Positions 5,303 to 6,708 of a stretch of 6,708 bases of DNA are shown here, piece by piece (position 1 is the first letter of the stretch; each line of letters begins with the position of its first letter). The translations under genes were made by a program, and so were the position numbers. The notes under the pieces were generated by a model, which saw only the letters and a program-made list of their open reading frames with translations, was not told where the DNA came from and searched no databases. Origin of the DNA: Sva-07 sp035529175 (GTDB taxonomy: Bacteria; Actinomycetota; Acidimicrobiia; Acidimicrobiales; Ilumatobacteraceae); assembly GCA_035529175.1 (NCBI GenBank), contig DATKXG010000085.1, forward strand, positions 1 to 6,708, written 5' to 3'.

Positions 5303-5922
5303 ACGTCCCGGAACGTGATGCTGAGGCGCGGTCCGGCGCGGCGCACCTTCGGCACCGTGTGTTCCCAGTCGTGCTGGCAAGCTCCACCCATCACGAACAG
5401 ATCCCCCTCACCGAGATCCCAACTCCGCGACGTGCCGCCTCCACGCGGCCGCAGGCGCAGCGGGCGCGGCGATCCCACGCTGACGATGGCGACGATCGGG
5501 TCGACCACGACGTGACGGTGACGATCGCCGTGCCAGGCAACCGAGTCGCGGCCGTCCCGGTACAGGTTGAATCCGATCGAGTCGAACGCTTCGGCGTACC
5601 GGTGCGACAACAGCTCTCGCATCTCGGACAGGATCGCAAGCGGCTCGGGCTGCCCGCCATCGACGTGCCACCACGCCGACATCCGCGGTTCGTCGACGAA
5701 GCGGTCGTACATCTTGACGTTCGTGCGCTGGCGCAACGGAACGACATCGAGGAGTTCGTCGAACACCGAATCGGCGCCGATCAGCCATCCCCGGGCGAGG
5801 TCGATCCACGAGCGCTCGTCGAGGGCGATGCGCTCAACGCTCCGGAATGTTGCGTCGACGCGGGGCTCGAGTGCACCGAAGAGTGACCCCTGGCGGGCGG
5901 CGAGCCGTTGCGACGACACCAT
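5299..5922 (-). CDS. alkB: AlkB-family 2-oxoglutarate/Fe(II) dioxygenase
   Basis: A 207-residue AlkB-like enzyme. Known members remove alkyl groups from DNA or RNA bases by oxidative dealkylation, using Fe(II), 2-oxoglutarate and O2. Iron ligands are H131 and D133 in AWHGD and H188 in CQHDWEHTVPK. R199 and R205 in RLSITFR and the N-x-Y of NLYRDGRDSV match the 2-oxoglutarate-binding residues, as in human ALKBH2/3. After HGD the sequence is RHRH, where the human enzymes have D-D-E, as far as I recall common in the actinobacterial subgroup. The PRGGG and GDLFVMGG strands complete the jelly roll. ATG 5922 was chosen over TTG 5928 because a TATACT -10 box ends seven bases before it, implying a leaderless mRNA. 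Regulation by LexA is likely (see the operator). It is followed on the same strand by the acidic repeat protein. Confidence 0.93.
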   Translation of the reverse strand: MVSSQRLAARQGSLFGALEPRVDATFRSVERIALDERSWIDLARGWLIGADSVFDELLDVVPLRQRTNVKMYDRFVDEPRMSAWWHVDGGQPEPLAILSEMRELLSHRYAEAFDSIGFNLYRDGRDSVAWHGDRHRHVVVDPIVAIVSVGSPRPLRLRPRGGGTSRSWDLGEGDLFVMGGACQHDWEHTVPKVRRAGPRLSITFRDV

Positions 5923-5927
5923 GCCCA

Positions 5928-5960
5928 ACAGTATACGAACATACGTTCGTATACTGTCAC
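5928..5960 (-). promoter_or_regulatory. alkB promoter with a LexA (SOS) operator
   Basis: A perfect inverted repeat has 13-bp arms (ACAGTATACGAAC at 5928-5940 and its complement at 5945-5957) around ATAC. Its core CGAACATACGTTCG (5936-5949) matches the GAAC-N4-GTTC SOS box bound by LexA in Bacillus and actinobacteria. On the minus strand, TATACT (5935 down to 5930) is a near-ideal -10 box, seven bases before the alkB ATG. GTGACA (5960 down to 5955) is a possible -35 at a long 19-bp spacing. LexA bound here would cover the promoter. The symmetry also gives a plus-strand TATACT at 5950-5955. Confidence 0.8.
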
Positions 5961-5989
5961 GTTTGACCCGGCACGGTGTGACCGTTCAC
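5954..5989 (-). repeat. Palindromic 36-bp dispersed element, copy B, spanning the oxidoreductase stop codon
   Basis: It matches copy A at 35 of 36 bases; the single change is in GTGACCGTTCAC versus GTGACAGTTCAC. The stop of the leftward oxidoreductase (5986-5988) lies at the same place in the element as the alkB stop in copy A. Here the far arm is cut short: GTGAA is replaced by the alkB LexA palindrome, so only a short GTCAC/GTGAC stem remains. Its end supplies the GTGACA -35-like hexamer of the alkB promoter. Confidence 0.85.
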
Positions 5990-6708
5990 TCGGCCCAGGA
6001 CTTGATCTTCTCGATCGTCTCCAGCGGGTCGGGGCCGTGCGGGTTGACGTTGAGGTAGGTGACGCCGACGTCCTTGAACACCTGGATGCGCTCGCGCACG
6101 TGGCCCTCGTCGCCGATCAGGGCAGAGAGGTCGATGTACTCGTCGGGCACCGCGGCGATCGCCTCGCCACGCTTGCCGGACAGGAAAAGGTCCTGGATCT
6201 CCGCTGCTTCCTTCTCCCAGCCGTAGCGCACGAACAGGTCGTTGTAGAAGTTCTTCGATTTCGCGCCCATGCCCCCGACGTAGAAGCCGATCAGTCCGCG
6301 AGCCGCCTCGCGTGCCTCGTCGACGTGCGAGCCGGAGCCGAGCGCCACGGTGCCGCCGGCGATGATCTCGAGCGGCGCCTTGTTCGGGTCGCGCTTGGCG
6401 GTGCCGGCGGCGAGCGCGTCGCCCCACACCTGCTGGAAGCGGTCGGGGACGAAGTGGATCGTCTGCCAGATGTCGGCGATCTCGGCGGTGAGCTCGACGT
6501 TCTTGGGCCCGATCGTGGCCAGGGCGATCGGGATGTCCTTCGCCGGCGGGCGGTTCATGAACTTGATCGGCTTGCCGAGCCCGGTGCCGCCCTCGGCGAG
6601 AGGCAACTGGTACGCGGCGCCCTGGTACTCGACCTTGTCGCCGCTCCACACCTTGCGGCAGATCTCGATCGTGTCGCGGGTGCGGGCGATCGGCTTCTCG
6701 AACGGCAC
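5986..6708 (-). CDS. LLM-class F420-dependent oxidoreductase, N-terminus beyond the window
   Basis: The C-terminal 240 residues of a luciferase-like (bacterial-luciferase TIM-barrel) protein. Family members of about 340 residues use coenzyme F420 or FMN to reduce or oxidise small molecules. The block PIALATIGPKNVELTAEIADIW is split by the barrel pattern typical of the Rv3520c-like subgroup: A-T-I-G-P-K-N (residues 64-70) then A-E-I-A-D. A late NVNPHGPDPLETIEKIKSW matches the family's final helix. EKPIARTRDTIEICRKVWSG at the left edge is an internal segment, so about 100 residues lie outside the window and the GTG at 6708 is not the true start. Substrate unknown. It precedes alkB on the same strand by 63 bp, but alkB has its own promoter. 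Confidence 0.9.
   Translation of the reverse strand: MPFEKPIARTRDTIEICRKVWSGDKVEYQGAAYQLPLAEGGTGLGKPIKFMNRPPAKDIPIALATIGPKNVELTAEIADIWQTIHFVPDRFQQVWGDALAAGTAKRDPNKAPLEIIAGGTVALGSGSHVDEAREAARGLIGFYVGGMGAKSKNFYNDLFVRYGWEKEAAEIQDLFLSGKRGEAIAAVPDEYIDLSALIGDEGHVRERIQVFKDVGVTYLNVNPHGPDPLETIEKIKSWAE

Noticed and set aside
5923..5928. alkB start at TTG 5928
   Set aside because: It lies inside the LexA palindrome, and the -10 box would be too close for a transcript to include it; ATG 5922 fits a leaderless mRNA.
1..6708. tRNA, rRNA, riboswitch, transposase or phage genes
   Set aside because: No cloverleaf, rRNA-like stretch, known aptamer core or mobile-element protein motif was seen on either strand; gaps are short apart from the repeat region.

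Overview
The window is GC-rich and gene-dense. It looks like chromosomal DNA from a high-GC actinobacterium, most plausibly an Acidimicrobiia (Ilumatobacter-like) lineage. This rests on four things seen here: a heliorhodopsin (a family reported mainly from monoderms), a luciferase-like F420-type oxidoreductase, a double-domain VOC protein close to mycobacterial Cfp30B/Rv0577, and an actinobacterial-type LexA box. The lineage is inferred from gene content; no rRNA or other marker gene is present.

Left part (1-1256): the last codons of a rightward gene end at 36. Four 38-bp palindromic repeats in an exact 61-bp tandem period follow (70-290). Then comes a leftward formylglycine-generating enzyme (FGE) with both catalytic cysteines. 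The repeats therefore sit between two convergent gene ends.

Centre (1257-4863): a heliorhodopsin gene diverges from FGE across an 82-bp gap. It converges on a leftward PPOX-type split-barrel flavin/F420 protein across a gap that holds a hairpin. A divergent 75-bp region separates that gene from three rightward VOC-superfamily genes. The last two VOC genes overlap by 4 bp and are translationally coupled.

Right part (4864-6708): three leftward genes. They are a very acidic 111-residue protein made of 19-residue DxDGDG calcium-loop repeats, an AlkB-type DNA/RNA dealkylating dioxygenase, and the C-terminal two thirds of a luciferase-like F420-dependent oxidoreductase that runs off the right edge. 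alkB is preceded by a perfect 13-bp-arm palindrome. It contains a canonical GAAC-N4-GTTC SOS box and overlaps a -10 hexamer, so it looks like a LexA-repressed, probably leaderless, damage-inducible gene. A 36-bp palindromic element occurs twice, each time including the stop codon of a leftward gene (alkB and the oxidoreductase).

Taken together, a light sensor (heliorhodopsin) lies among genes suited to oxidative, aldehyde and alkylation damage. This fits published proposals that heliorhodopsins act in light-stress responses, but a functional link here is inference from proximity. No retinal-synthesis gene, histidine kinase, sulfatase, RNA gene or mobile-element gene was seen.
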